Below are positions 35,585-44,896 of a stretch of DNA of 64,000 nt, one piece after another. Source of the DNA: Odoribacter sp. (GTDB lineage Bacteria > Bacteroidota > Bacteroidia > Bacteroidales > Muribaculaceae). A program made the translations under genes and the position numbers. The stretch is taken from positions 62,001 to 126,000 of the forward strand of contig JAMPHZ010000001.1 of the NCBI GenBank assembly GCA_023663145.1. Reading direction: 5' to 3'. Position 1 is the first letter of the stretch, and each line of letters opens with the position of its first letter. The notes beneath the pieces are model-generated. The model saw only the letters and a program-made list of their open reading frames with translations, did no database searches and was not told the origin of the DNA.

Positions 35585-36460
35585 ATGGATGCAAAAGAAC
35601 TTCTCAAGAAAGTTCGCAAAATTGAGATAAAGTCGCGCGGACTGTCGCAGAACATCTTTGCCGGAGAATACCATTCAGCCTTTAAAGGCCGTGGCATGAT
35701 GTTCTCCGAGGTGCGTGAGTATCAGTATGGCGACGATATCCGCGACATTGACTGGAATGTCACGGCACGCCATAACCATCCTTATATCAAGGTGTATGAG
35801 GAGGAGCGCGAACTCACTGTTATGCTGCTTGTGGATGTATCGGGTAGCCGCGAGTTTGGCGCATGTGGCGTAGACAAGCGTGAGATGATAGCTGAAATCG
35901 CCGCGACTCTTGCATTCTCGGCCACTCAAAACAATGATAAGATAGGCGCGTTGTTTTTCTCTGACAAAGTGGAGAAATTCATCCCTCCCAAGAAAGGTAA
36001 GAAGCATATTCTACTTATCATACGTGAGTTGCTTGATTTTACTCCGGATCACAAAGGCACTGATATAGCGAAAGCATTACGATATTTTACAGATGCTATG
36101 CGTAAGCGCTCCACAATGTTTTTGATATCTGATTTCATTGATGCCGATGATTACCGTCAGGCGCTTCAGCTTGCCCGTAACAAGCACGATGTAATGGCTA
36201 TTCAGGTTTATGACAAGCGGGATACACAGTTGCCAAATGTGGGTCTGATGCGAGTGAATGATCTTGAGACTGGGACGGCGATGTGGGTCGATACTGCTAA
36301 TTCAAAGGTGCGTAATGCCTATGCCCGTTGGTGGTATGACCGTCAGCAACTCATGGCCGAGACATTGCGGTCAAGCCGTGTTAACTATACATCTGTGGCA
36401 ACAGATGAAGATTATGTGAAAGCCTTGATAGGCCTCTTTAAAAACCGCACAAAAAAATGA
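35585..36460 (+). CDS. DUF58 domain protein of the Bat operon
   Basis: The protein has 291 residues from ATG 35585, 9 bases after the moxR stop. DUF58 core: GRGMMFSEVREYQYGDDIRDIDW (quoted in part: REYQYGDDIRDIDW), then a von Willebrand A-like MIDAS remnant MLLVDVSGSREFG and TMFLISDFIDADDY. No membrane segment. In Bat operons the DUF58 protein is the cytosolic partner of MoxR. ATGA overlap with the next gene. Confidence 0.93.
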   Translation: MDAKELLKKVRKIEIKSRGLSQNIFAGEYHSAFKGRGMMFSEVREYQYGDDIRDIDWNVTARHNHPYIKVYEEERELTVMLLVDVSGSREFGACGVDKREMIAEIAATLAFSATQNNDKIGALFFSDKVEKFIPPKKGKKHILLIIRELLDFTPDHKGTDIAKALRYFTDAMRKRSTMFLISDFIDADDYRQALQLARNKHDVMAIQVYDKRDTQLPNVGLMRVNDLETGTAMWVDTANSKVRNAYARWWYDRQQLMAETLRSSRVNYTSVATDEDYVKALIGLFKNRTKK

Positions 36461-37428
36461 GTTCAAAGTCATTGCGTCATTTGTTTTTATCGGCTGCGCT
36501 GATTACCGGTTCCCTTGTGGCTCCGGCGGCTAATATAAAAATATCGGCCGCCATAGATTCCACAGTTGTGGAGATGGGATCGCGCGCGGTCATAACCATT
36601 AATGTGGCTGACCCGTCACACAGCGGCGAAGTTGTTGATCTTCCGAAAGATGGCACAGACAATGATGCGTTTGATGTAGTGGAGGTCAAGACAGATACCA
36701 CCCCAGGCGGCTATACGTATTCAATGCTGATACAGGCCTGGTATCCGGGTGTTCTTACTCTGGCTCCATTCCGATATGCCGCAGGCTCAGATACAGCGGT
36801 AAGCGACGTGTTGACTCTTAAGGTACTTCCAGTGCCAATGGATTCAACCCAGACCCTTAATCCACTTGAGGGTGCCGTGAATCCGCCACGTAAGTGGTAT
36901 GACTATATACCTGACTGGATACCCTGGGTGCTGCTTGCCTTGGCATTCTGTGCTTTGGTAATATGGGGAGTGTTCATTTACAGAAATTACCGACGCACCG
37001 GCCATGTTCTTGCTTTCAAGCAGAAGCCTGTGGATCCATATGCAGAAGCTATGTCAGCTCTTGGGCGTCTGCGTCAGAGCCGTCTTGCAGAGAGTGGCAA
37101 GGAGAAAGAATACTATACCTCACTTGTAGATATATTGCGTCTTTACCTGCATCGTCGTTTCTCCATTAACGCTATGGAGATGTCGTCGACCCAAATACTC
37201 GACTCGCTGCGCCGAAATCCAGAGACGCGTGACAATCAGCCGCGCATCAAGCAGATTCTGGAATTGGCAGATTTTGTTAAATTTGCCAAGGTACGCCCGA
37301 TGCCGGATGACAATATAAAGTCATTCAACACTGTGGAACAGTTTGTTGAGGCTACAAAACCACAAGTTATCGAGCCGGAAGGCGGCAGTGCTGATAAAAA
37401 CGCCGATAAAAAAATTAAATTGAAGTAA
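36457..37428 (+). CDS. Bat-operon membrane protein, single-pass with periplasmic beta domain
   Basis: The protein has 323 residues: a signal peptide (to about LVAPAA), a BatD-like beta domain (VEMGSRAVITINVADPS; about 25-130), a membrane helix at about 153-173 (WIPWVLLALAFCALVIWGVF) and a cytosolic helical part (YTSLVDILRLYLHRRFSINAMEM). This places the N-terminal part outside. It stands where other Bat operons have a DUF4381/BatD-related gene, between DUF58 and batA. The Lys/Asp-rich tail is unstructured. Confidence 0.8.
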   Translation: MSSKSLRHLFLSAALITGSLVAPAANIKISAAIDSTVVEMGSRAVITINVADPSHSGEVVDLPKDGTDNDAFDVVEVKTDTTPGGYTYSMLIQAWYPGVLTLAPFRYAAGSDTAVSDVLTLKVLPVPMDSTQTLNPLEGAVNPPRKWYDYIPDWIPWVLLALAFCALVIWGVFIYRNYRRTGHVLAFKQKPVDPYAEAMSALGRLRQSRLAESGKEKEYYTSLVDILRLYLHRRFSINAMEMSSTQILDSLRRNPETRDNQPRIKQILELADFVKFAKVRPMPDDNIKSFNTVEQFVEATKPQVIEPEGGSADKNADKKIKLK

Positions 37429-37431
37429 TAT

Positions 37432-38421
37432 ATGCAATTAGCTCATCCTCATATATTATGGCTATTGGTTCTACTTATACCGCTTACAGTGTGGTATATT
37501 TTGCGCCAGCGCGATGCTCAGCCTACATTGGCCATGTCATCGACAAGCCCTTTTGCCAGGATGCCGCGCACTTGGAAGTCATATCTGAGGCATTTCATGT
37601 TTGTGTTGCGTCTGGCAGCTATCGCCTGTGTGATTGTTGTGCTTGCCCGCCCTCAATTGCGTGACAAATGGAGCACATCGTCAACCGAAGGTACAGATAT
37701 AGTGATAGCACTTGACATTTCATCATCGATGTATGCCAAAGATTTCGAGCCTAACCGTTTTGAGGCTGCCAAAGCAGTAGCTTCGCGTTTTATACAAGGC
37801 CGGGAGAATGATAATATAGGCCTTGTGATTTTTGCCGGAGAATCATTGACAGGCATGCCTATGACCGGTGATAGGGTTCAGCTTATAAATTACCTTAATA
37901 ACCTTAGCATAGGCGACCTTGAAGATGGTACAGCCATAGGTGAGGGTATTTTGACTTCACTAAATCGCTTGCGCGACGGCAAGGCCAAGAGTAAAAGCAT
38001 TATATTAATTACTGACGGTACCAATAACCGTGGCTTGGCGACCCCCGGCGAGGCAGCGCGTGCAGCGGCAGAAATGGGTGTCAAGATTTATTCGATCGGA
38101 GTGGGTACCAATGGTATGGCGCTTGTACCGGTAAGTTTTGATTATGCTAACCGGCCGGTGTATGAGCGTCAGAAAGTTGAGATCAATGAAGATGCGCTGC
38201 GCGATGTGGCATCAGTCACAGGTGGCCGTTATTTCCGCGCTACTGATAATAATTCGCTTGATGAGGTGTTTGCCGAAATTGATGCGCTTGAGAAAACAAA
38301 ACTTGACGTAAAGAATTTCTCGCATACCGAAGATCATTATTTGTTGTGGGCATGGTTGGCCTTCGGCTTCTTCGCATTGGAGATGCTGCTGCGTTACGTT
38401 TACCTGCGCCCCATCCCTTAA
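37432..38421 (+). CDS. batA: BatA-like von Willebrand A membrane protein
   Basis: The protein has 329 residues: two N-terminal membrane helices (LWLLVLLIPLTVWYIL, about 9-24; FVLRLAAIACVIVVLARP, about 60-77), a VWA domain with intact MIDAS DISSSM near 95 and TDGTNNRG near 190, and a third helix near the C-terminus (LLWAWLAFGFFALEMLL). The family stands in the Bacteroides aerotolerance (Bat) locus, linked to oxygen and oxidative stress. It is 3 bases after the upstream gene. Confidence 0.92.
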   Translation: MQLAHPHILWLLVLLIPLTVWYILRQRDAQPTLAMSSTSPFARMPRTWKSYLRHFMFVLRLAAIACVIVVLARPQLRDKWSTSSTEGTDIVIALDISSSMYAKDFEPNRFEAAKAVASRFIQGRENDNIGLVIFAGESLTGMPMTGDRVQLINYLNNLSIGDLEDGTAIGEGILTSLNRLRDGKAKSKSIILITDGTNNRGLATPGEAARAAAEMGVKIYSIGVGTNGMALVPVSFDYANRPVYERQKVEINEDALRDVASVTGGRYFRATDNNSLDEVFAEIDALEKTKLDVKNFSHTEDHYLLWAWLAFGFFALEMLLRYVYLRPIP

Positions 38422-38438
38422 TAATGTTATAAGAAACT

Positions 38439-39476
38439 ATGTTTGATTTCGCACATCCATATTTATTGAATTTACTGTGGTTGGTCCCGGTATTTGTAGT
38501 TGTGTTCTGGTGGTCACGCCGGGTACGGCGTCGCCGTCTGGCACGATTCGGAAGGGCTGATGTGATAGCCCGGCTCATGCCGGCGGTGTCACCATATAAA
38601 CCTGCAGTGAAGTTTGTGCTGCGTATGGTGGCTTTGGCCGCATTGATCATAGTGCTTGCGCGCCCCCGTGCCGGTGAACAGCAGCACGAAGAACAAATCG
38701 CAGGTATAGAGGTTATGGTGGCTTTTGACCTTTCTAATTCAATGAATGCATCTGCTACCGATGACGTCAATGCCGCTTCCCGACTTGATCGTGCACGCCT
38801 GTTGCTTGACAAACTGATTGATCGCCTGCAAGGAAACAAGGTGGGGATGGTGGTTTTCGCAGGAACAGCTAAAACACAATTGCCGATGACTACTGATTTT
38901 GGTATTGCACGATTATATCTGAGCGAACTTAACCCTGACATGATGCAATATCAGGGAACGTCATTGGCAGAGGCTATATCTATGTCAGCTAACGGATTCA
39001 GCACGGCTGATGATGTGCACCGTGCGATAATTCTCATAACCGATGCTGAAGATCACGAGGGTGACGCAATTGAGGCTGCCAAGGCTGCGGCTGAGAAGGA
39101 CATACAGCTTGATGTTATAGGTTTTGGCTCGGGCAATGGCGCGCCTATCCCAATAGCAGGACGGCGCGGTAGCTACATGGAGGACTCCGAGGGGCAGACG
39201 GTCAAGACCGCACTTAACTCAGAACTCGCACAGCAGATAGCCGATGCCGGTAAAGGCATTTTTGTCAATGGAGCCGCGTCGGATGCTCTTGATGTCCTCA
39301 CCAAGCAACTTGACAAACTGCAAAAGTCACAGTTCAAGAATGTAAAATATTCTGCCGGAGCCGAACAATTCCCGGTATTTGCGTGGATAGCACTTGTATT
39401 TCTTATACTTGATGTGTTTGTACTTGAGCGTAAGAATAATTGGCTAAGCAAAATAAACTTTTTCAGCAAGAAATGA
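38439..39476 (+). CDS. batB: BatB-like von Willebrand A membrane protein
   Basis: The protein has 345 residues, a paralogue of BatA with the same layout: N-terminal helices about 6-22 and 52-72, a VWA domain with MIDAS DLSNSMN near 95 and TDAEDHEGDA near 200, and a C-terminal helix (VFAWIALVFLILDVFVLE). The two probably work as a pair in the inner membrane. Its stop TGA lies inside ATGACTATGAAG, the batC start context. Confidence 0.92.
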   Translation: MFDFAHPYLLNLLWLVPVFVVVFWWSRRVRRRRLARFGRADVIARLMPAVSPYKPAVKFVLRMVALAALIIVLARPRAGEQQHEEQIAGIEVMVAFDLSNSMNASATDDVNAASRLDRARLLLDKLIDRLQGNKVGMVVFAGTAKTQLPMTTDFGIARLYLSELNPDMMQYQGTSLAEAISMSANGFSTADDVHRAIILITDAEDHEGDAIEAAKAAAEKDIQLDVIGFGSGNGAPIPIAGRRGSYMEDSEGQTVKTALNSELAQQIADAGKGIFVNGAASDALDVLTKQLDKLQKSQFKNVKYSAGAEQFPVFAWIALVFLILDVFVLERKNNWLSKINFFSKK

Positions 39477-40189
39477 CTATGAAGCGTCTTTCATTAATAA
39501 TAATCTCCATCATTGCCGTTATAGCCACGGCAACTGCGGCCGAGGTGCCTTCTGGGTCAACCAAGGCTGAACGCAATCTCATAGTAAGGGGTAACGAGCA
39601 GTTCAACGACAGCAATTTTCATGCAGCTCTTGAACTATATGAGCAGGCGCTTGCTCTAAATCCTGTATCAATATATGCGCTTTATAATAAGGCGACCGCA
39701 CTACTTCACCTGGCCTCAGAGGATAATAAGGGAACAGAAAATGACCCGAGAGTTGCGGCTGCCGAGATATATAAGAATATTTCGCAGAACAAGGATTATC
39801 CCCAACTTGCCGCTAATTCAGCATATAACATGGGAAACATGGCTTTTAATGATAATGATTTTGATACAGCGATAGCCTGCTACAAACAGTCACTGCGCAT
39901 TAAGCCAGATAATGTGAAAGCGAGGCAGAATCTTTTGCTTGCTTTGCAAAAAAAGGAGGAACAGCAGAACCAGGATCAGCAACAGAATCAGGATCAACAA
40001 GAGCAAGAGCAGAATCAGGAGCAGCAAGAGCAGCAACAGGATCAACAGCAGCAGGAGCAACAACCACAGGAGCAGCCCATGTCGCAGAATGCCCAACAGT
40101 TGATGCAGGCTGTACAGAATAAAGAAAATACAACGCGCCGCCGCCAACCAGTGCAGCCGGCAACTCCGTATACTGATAAACCTTGGTAA
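39473..40189 (+). CDS. batC: BatC-like TPR protein with Gln-rich C-terminal half
   Basis: The protein has 238 residues from ATG 39473 (ATGA overlap with batB); a second ATG (39479) follows two codons later. A signal peptide (IIISIIAVIATATAA) precedes TPR units (NLIVRGNEQFNDSNFHAALELYEQALAL, cut to NEQFNDSNFHAALELYEQAL, and MGNMAFNDNDFDTAIACYKQ). About 40 residues of almost pure Gln/Glu/Asp/Asn follow, then a basic RRRQP tail. It is probably a periplasmic scaffold. The Gln-rich tract replaces the short tails usual in TPR proteins. Confidence 0.85.
   Translation: MTMKRLSLIIISIIAVIATATAAEVPSGSTKAERNLIVRGNEQFNDSNFHAALELYEQALALNPVSIYALYNKATALLHLASEDNKGTENDPRVAAAEIYKNISQNKDYPQLAANSAYNMGNMAFNDNDFDTAIACYKQSLRIKPDNVKARQNLLLALQKKEEQQNQDQQQNQDQQEQEQNQEQQEQQQDQQQQEQQPQEQPMSQNAQQLMQAVQNKENTTRRRQPVQPATPYTDKPW
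39956..40075 (+). repeat. CAG/CAA-rich low-complexity tract inside batC
   Basis: Forty codons, 25 of them Gln (CAG and CAA mixed), the rest Glu, Asp, Asn and one Pro. The mix of codons means this is not a simple triplet repeat, but short unit copies such as CAGGATCA and CAGCAA recur, so slippage length changes between strains are likely. The antisense frames read as Leu-rich false genes. Confidence 0.85.
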
Positions 40190-40204
40190 ATCACATTATT
40201 GACA

Positions 40205-42049
40205 ATGAAAAGGTTGTTATTTTTAACAATATTATTACTTGGAGTTATAACTGCCCGGGCTGGTGCCACATTTGAATTGCAACAACCCCGTAATGCAGTG
40301 GTGGGGCAACGCTACATGGTGTCCTATGTATTACGTTCAGATAATCAGAAAGATATTGAGTCGGCAGCCTTTGCATCAGGTGACAAGCCGCAGATTCCCG
40401 GTATGCGGCTTTATTCAGGTCCCGGCACCACATCGGGATATGAGTCTGGATATGACTCACGTCATGGCAGTTATCAGTCATTCACTCTTTCGATACAGTA
40501 TGTGTATTTACCTGAAAAGGAAGGTAATGCTACAATTCCGGCATTGAGTATAGTCGCGGGAGGGAAAACTTACACCACAAAGCCTGCAACTATCAAAGTG
40601 CTCCCGGCAAATAACAGTGTGTCGCAGCAAGGTGGAGGTCAGGCATACCGACGGCAGCCTGCACCGGAACAGGTGTTAGGATCTTCTGTTGGTACAACAA
40701 CGCCGGAAGACCTCATGGTTATCATCACTTTCTCACGTAAGACCGTGTATGAGATGGAGCCTGTTGTCGCTGATATCAAGCTGTGTCTCAAACAGGACCG
40801 TGCATTTGATATAGGAAATCAGTTCAATTCGGTAACATTGCCTGAATTTGATGGATTCATATCTGAAGATTTGCCGGTGCCGCAAAGGAGTGAGATTGAA
40901 AATATCAATGGACAGAATTACGAGACTCTTGTCATACGTCGTTACCTCCTGTATCCTCAGAAAGCCGGTCACTTGAAAATATCCTCAGGACGATATGAGA
41001 TTGATGTTATAGAGTATGAGGTGGTATCGCGCTCTTATGCGCGTTCGCGCCGTGAGGTACCGCGCAAGATGAGCACTGCCACTAACATGGTGACACTTGA
41101 TGTAAAGGCTTTACCCGAACCACGCCCGGCCGGCTTCAGCGGGGCTGTGGGCAAGTTTACGGTTCAGGCAGAGATAAACCCTGAGATTGTACGTTCAAAT
41201 GAGTCTTCCACTTATTCTCTCATAGTGAAAGGTTCAGGAAATATCAAGTATCTTGATGCTCCTAAGGTTGAGTTCCCGTCAACTTTTGAGGCATATACTC
41301 CCAAGACTGATATCGAAGCCAATTTTAACGGATCGAATTATGCCGGAACATTTCGCGCCGATTATCCGTTTGTGCCTACTGAGGTGGGTAAATTCAGTAT
41401 AGCACCATTTGAGTTTGTTTATTTCAATCCGTCAACAGCTAAGTATGAGACTGCCGTGACGCGAGGTTTTGACCTTAATGTGCTACGAGGTAACGGGTCC
41501 TCCGTAGTTGCGGCACAGAAAGAGGTCCACGCCGAGATGACAGATATTCTTCATATACATGCGACACCCGATGTGATTGTAACGGCACCGATAGCAATTT
41601 TTGGTCAAGCTTGGTATTGGGGTATTTATGCAGCTGTAGCGCTTGGACTTATAATAATTATAGTTGTTTATCGTCGTCATGTGAAGCGTAGTGCTGATGT
41701 TACCGGCAGACGTCTTGCCCGTGCGAACCGTCAGGCATCCAAACGGTTTAAATCAGCTGCCAATTACATGCGTCAGCATAAGCCGACTGAGTTCTATGAT
41801 GAAGTTGCCCGAGCACTCAAGGGATATGTAGGTGATAAACTCGGGATATCTCCATCGGGGCTTATCAGTGATGTCATATCTGAAAAACTTTCAGTCAGGG
41901 GTGTGCCGGAATCTACTGTTCAGGATGTGCTCAATGTCTTGAGTGACTGCGAGATGGCGCGATTCACACCATCTGGTTCAGAAGATGCGATGGCCGAAAT
42001 GCTCCAACGTGCCACATCGGCTGTGAAAGCTATTGAAAATGTAAAATGA
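40205..42049 (+). CDS. batD: BatD-like large periplasmic protein
   Basis: The protein has 614 residues from ATG 40205 (TTG at 40199 is the alternative). A signal peptide (TILLLGVITARAGA) is followed by a long beta-rich region with several Ig-like units typical of BatD/oxygen-tolerance proteins (for example PRNAVVGQRYMVSYVLRS, KTVYEMEPVVADIKLCL and STYSLIVKGSGNIKYLD). A membrane helix at about 460-480 (WGIYAAVALGLIIIIVVY) and a cytosolic helical tail (FYDEVARALKGYVGDKLG) come last. Confidence 0.92.
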   Translation: MKRLLFLTILLLGVITARAGATFELQQPRNAVVGQRYMVSYVLRSDNQKDIESAAFASGDKPQIPGMRLYSGPGTTSGYESGYDSRHGSYQSFTLSIQYVYLPEKEGNATIPALSIVAGGKTYTTKPATIKVLPANNSVSQQGGGQAYRRQPAPEQVLGSSVGTTTPEDLMVIITFSRKTVYEMEPVVADIKLCLKQDRAFDIGNQFNSVTLPEFDGFISEDLPVPQRSEIENINGQNYETLVIRRYLLYPQKAGHLKISSGRYEIDVIEYEVVSRSYARSRREVPRKMSTATNMVTLDVKALPEPRPAGFSGAVGKFTVQAEINPEIVRSNESSTYSLIVKGSGNIKYLDAPKVEFPSTFEAYTPKTDIEANFNGSNYAGTFRADYPFVPTEVGKFSIAPFEFVYFNPSTAKYETAVTRGFDLNVLRGNGSSVVAAQKEVHAEMTDILHIHATPDVIVTAPIAIFGQAWYWGIYAAVALGLIIIIVVYRRHVKRSADVTGRRLARANRQASKRFKSAANYMRQHKPTEFYDEVARALKGYVGDKLGISPSGLISDVISEKLSVRGVPESTVQDVLNVLSDCEMARFTPSGSEDAMAEMLQRATSAVKAIENVK

Positions 42050-42829
42050 ATGACGATGAAAAAAATAATTTCCACAATATTTATTATACTTTTCACTGTA
42101 GTATCAATGGCTGCCAACCATAATGTGTTGGCAGACTCGGCATATAACCGGGATCAGTTTGGAGAGGCTATCATGCGGTATACATCGATACTTGATTCTT
42201 GTGGCCCGTCATCCGATGTATATTATAATCTCGGAAATGCTCATTACCGGCATGGTAATTTAGCAGGAGCGGTGCTTAATTATGAGCGGTCATTGCGTAT
42301 TGACCCGACAAATGAGGATGCACGCGCCAATCTCAACTTCGTTAATTCACGGCTTCAGGACAGGCCCGAAGATAATAATTCGTTGTTTACGCGGCTTCAT
42401 CAGAGTGTAGTTGCCTCTGCAACGGCCAATACCTGGGCATGGGTCTCATTATTTACATTTGTCGCCCTATGTGCGGCTGTGGCGCTGTATATTTTCTCGG
42501 GGAATATAACGATGCGAAAAATAGGTTTTTTCGGTGCTATTATCCTGATAATTTTGGCTATTTATTTCATCGTTGTGGCTTCGGATGCCTCGTCGCGTAT
42601 TAATGACCGTTCTGAGGCTATTGTAACCGCGCCATCAACCATGCTTAATTCCACTCCACGCCAACCAAAGCAGACAGAAAAAGTTGTACCATTGCATGAG
42701 GGCACAAAGGTCGAGATAATTGACTCTGTATCAACCCCTGATGATCCCGTCTCTCCACGGTATTATAAGGTGCGTATCAACGGCTCTACTCCAGCCTGGC
42801 TGCGTGCTACTGATGTTGAAATAATATGA
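42050..42829 (+). CDS. batE: BatE-like TPR and SH3 membrane protein
   Basis: The protein has 259 residues: signal peptide, TPR part ([20 protein letters not shown] and [20 protein letters not shown], quoted at 20 residues or fewer), two membrane helices (about 120-142 and 152-170) and a C-terminal bacterial SH3-like domain ([13 protein letters not shown] ... [10 protein letters not shown]). This matches BatE of Bacteroidetes. Its stop overlaps rsgA by ATGA, so the GTPase is part of the Bat transcript. Confidence 0.9.
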   Translation: MTMKKIISTIFIILFTVVSMAANHNVLADSAYNRDQFGEAIMRYTSILDSCGPSSDVYYNLGNAHYRHGNLAGAVLNYERSLRIDPTNEDARANLNFVNSRLQDRPEDNNSLFTRLHQSVVASATANTWAWVSLFTFVALCAAVALYIFSGNITMRKIGFFGAIILIILAIYFIVVASDASSRINDRSEAIVTAPSTMLNSTPRQPKQTEKVVPLHEGTKVEIIDSVSTPDDPVSPRYYKVRINGSTPAWLRATDVEII

Positions 42830-43770
42830 TGGAAGGAATAGTAGTCCGCAATACAGGGTCGCACTATGTTGTGGCGCCGGATGATGGATCAGCAGAGATC
42901 AATTGCAAGATAAAGGGTAATTTCCGTATAAAAGGTATACGGACCACCAACCCTGTAGCTGTAGGAGATCACGTGACAGTAGGTGACCCCGCACCGGACG
43001 GTACGGCATATATCACGGCGATAACACCGCGGCGCAATTACATAATACGCAGAGCGAGCAACCTGTCGAAAGAATCACATATCATAGCGGCTAATGTTGA
43101 TAGCGCTATGTTGGTTGTATCGCTTGCACATCCTACTACATCCACGACATTCATAGATCGTTTTCTTGCCACTGCAAGTGCTTATGATGTGCCTGCTGTG
43201 CTTGTTATAAATAAAGTGGATCTTCTTACAGAACCTGAAGATCAAGACTTGCTTGAGGCTGTGACTTATTTGTATGAGTCGATTGGATATGATGTGGTTC
43301 GGGTTTCGGCCCGCACGGGCGAGGGTATTGACAAGTTGCGGGAGTTGTTGGCTGATAAGATCACTTTACTGTCGGGGAACTCAGGGGTAGGGAAAACGAC
43401 TCTTATCAATGATCTTATACCTGGTCTTGATCTTCGTACTGCTGAAATATCGCAGGTCCATGATACCGGTATGCATACCACAACATTCAGTGAACTGTTT
43501 AATCTGCCCGGAGGAGGTGCGATAATTGACACTCCGGGTGTACGCGGTTTCGGTACAATAGATTTTGACAAATATCAGGTTGCCCATTATTTCCCTGAAT
43601 TGTTCAAATACTCTGAGAATTGCAGATTCGGCAACTGCACTCATACTCATGAACCCGGATGCGCGGTGCTTGAGGCCCTTGACGAAGGGCTGATAGCGGC
43701 CTCACGTTATGCTTCGTACCTTTCTATTCTTGACGACTCCACTGAGTCAAAGTATCGTAAAGGCTATTGA
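42826..43770 (+). CDS. rsgA: Ribosome small subunit GTPase RsgA
   Basis: A circularly permuted GTPase in 30S maturation, 314 residues. An N-terminal OB fold is followed by the G motifs in permuted order: NKVD (129-132), GNSGVGKT (184-191) and DTPGVRGFG, then a C-terminal zinc knuckle [14 protein letters not shown]. Start ATG 42826 or the adjacent one at 42829. It ends 7 bases inside the convergent ATP-grasp gene. Confidence 0.95.
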   Translation: MMEGIVVRNTGSHYVVAPDDGSAEINCKIKGNFRIKGIRTTNPVAVGDHVTVGDPAPDGTAYITAITPRRNYIIRRASNLSKESHIIAANVDSAMLVVSLAHPTTSTTFIDRFLATASAYDVPAVLVINKVDLLTEPEDQDLLEAVTYLYESIGYDVVRVSARTGEGIDKLRELLADKITLLSGNSGVGKTTLINDLIPGLDLRTAEISQVHDTGMHTTTFSELFNLPGGGAIIDTPGVRGFGTIDFDKYQVAHYFPELFKYSENCRFGNCTHTHEPGCAVLEALDEGLIAASRYASYLSILDDSTESKYRKGY

Positions 43771-44834
43771 TTTATCTTTACGTAAAATGTGAAGTCCGGG
43801 CTTGGTGGTGACAGAATTATTGAGTTGTCATCGGGTACGGATTCGTTGTGCGCTATACTTAATTTCCCGGATATTTGTAGCCGCCGGGCCAGTGCAAGTG
43901 CCACGAATCCCATCGTGTATCTGAAGTTTATTTCAACGACAGGATGCAATATGCCTTCGTCTGATATAAGCATATCAACTCCTACCGGTCCGCTGTAAAT
44001 TCCGGCGGTTATATCAGCTAAAATATCGGTCAATGCTTGTTGTACTGCCAAAAGCTGTTCTGCGGGAATATACTGTATAATGAGGCTCTTGATGCTGTCT
44101 TGAGTATCAATGATATTACTTGTATACTCCCCTGAAGATGATGTTTCAAAGAGCGAATATCCTTCGAATCTGATCTTGCCTTTTCCGTCGGCAATGAACA
44201 GCATGGCGAAGTCTGTAATCCGGTTGGCTGCATTTTCTACCATCACGCACCCCTGTTTTCTAATTGTGCCGATGGCCCGTCTTGCTTCAGCCTCTGCCGT
44301 GGCCGGTGTTGAAAAAGAAATACCCCTTCCGCTTGATGACCATGGTGCCTTTACCACATGATTCCCCTCGGCAAGAATGCGTCGCAATGTCAGTTCATCG
44401 TTTATCTCAGTAGCTTCGGGCCATATGTTGAAAGGTAATTCTTTCCTGAGCCTACGGCTTACAGCTGCGGCGGTGCGGCGGTGTGAGAGCTGTCGGATGG
44501 CATTGATTTTATTCTTATCGGGTAGCTGTGAGGCTTTGAATCCGTTTATCTCATAGTAATGCAGGGTTGCGGCAGACCATCCCCATGGTTCAGGCTCTAA
44601 CCCTTTTGGGTCATGATTCCATGGCATTGCTTTGAGTCCGAAACGTCTTTTAATATCGTGCAGCCATGTTGCGTCAACTCCATCACAGATAACGGTGTCA
44701 TCGTCAGATGCCATCCATAACGGCAACATCTGTCCGGCACGCGCAAGCGATACGGCAACGGGTGGGGGAGTGAATGCCTTGACGTCGCGTGCAAGCGCGA
44801 TGTCATTCCAAGGATTGAATAACCAAGATTTCAT
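43764..44834 (-). CDS. ATP-grasp-like protein of unknown function
   Basis: The protein has 356 residues from ATG 44834. N-terminal [20 protein letters not shown] is distinctive. The ATP-grasp signs are [12 protein letters not shown] near 160-171 (an ATP-binding Lys and a Gly-rich loop) and the metal-binding end [13 protein letters not shown] ... [12 protein letters not shown] (Glu and Asn). This suggests a carboxylate-amine or -thiol ligase. No substrate is evident and the gene stands alone. It overlaps rsgA tail to tail by 7 bases. Confidence 0.75.
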   Translation of the reverse strand: MKSWLFNPWNDIALARDVKAFTPPPVAVSLARAGQMLPLWMASDDDTVICDGVDATWLHDIKRRFGLKAMPWNHDPKGLEPEPWGWSAATLHYYEINGFKASQLPDKNKINAIRQLSHRRTAAAVSRRLRKELPFNIWPEATEINDELTLRRILAEGNHVVKAPWSSSGRGISFSTPATAEAEARRAIGTIRKQGCVMVENAANRITDFAMLFIADGKGKIRFEGYSLFETSSSGEYTSNIIDTQDSIKSLIIQYIPAEQLLAVQQALTDILADITAGIYSGPVGVDMLISDEGILHPVVEINFRYTMGFVALALARRLQISGKLSIAHNESVPDDNSIILSPPSPDFTFYVKINQ

Positions 44835-44848
44835 ATAGGTCAAAAAAT

Positions 44849-44877
44849 AAGGCTGCCTGTTATCTGTTGGCAGCCTT
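44849..44877 (-). terminator. Intrinsic terminator of the OmpP1/FadL gene
   Basis: On the minus strand AAGGCTGCC, an 11-base loop and GGCAGCCTT are followed by ATTTTTTG. This is a 9-bp stem with a T-run, 20 bases after the stop at 44897. It falls just upstream of the ATP-grasp gene start, so it separates the two units. Confidence 0.85.
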
Positions 44878-44896
44878 TAGTGAGGTTGTATGGGTT

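Noticed and set aside
38240..38941. A 233-codon open frame on the minus strand
   Set aside because: It is antisense to batA/batB, which have intact MIDAS motifs; its Ser/Arg/Thr-rich content is typical of a shadow frame.
39890..40163. Leu-rich and Ala/Val-rich frames on the minus strand
   Set aside because: They are the antisense readings of the CAG/CAA tract in batC.
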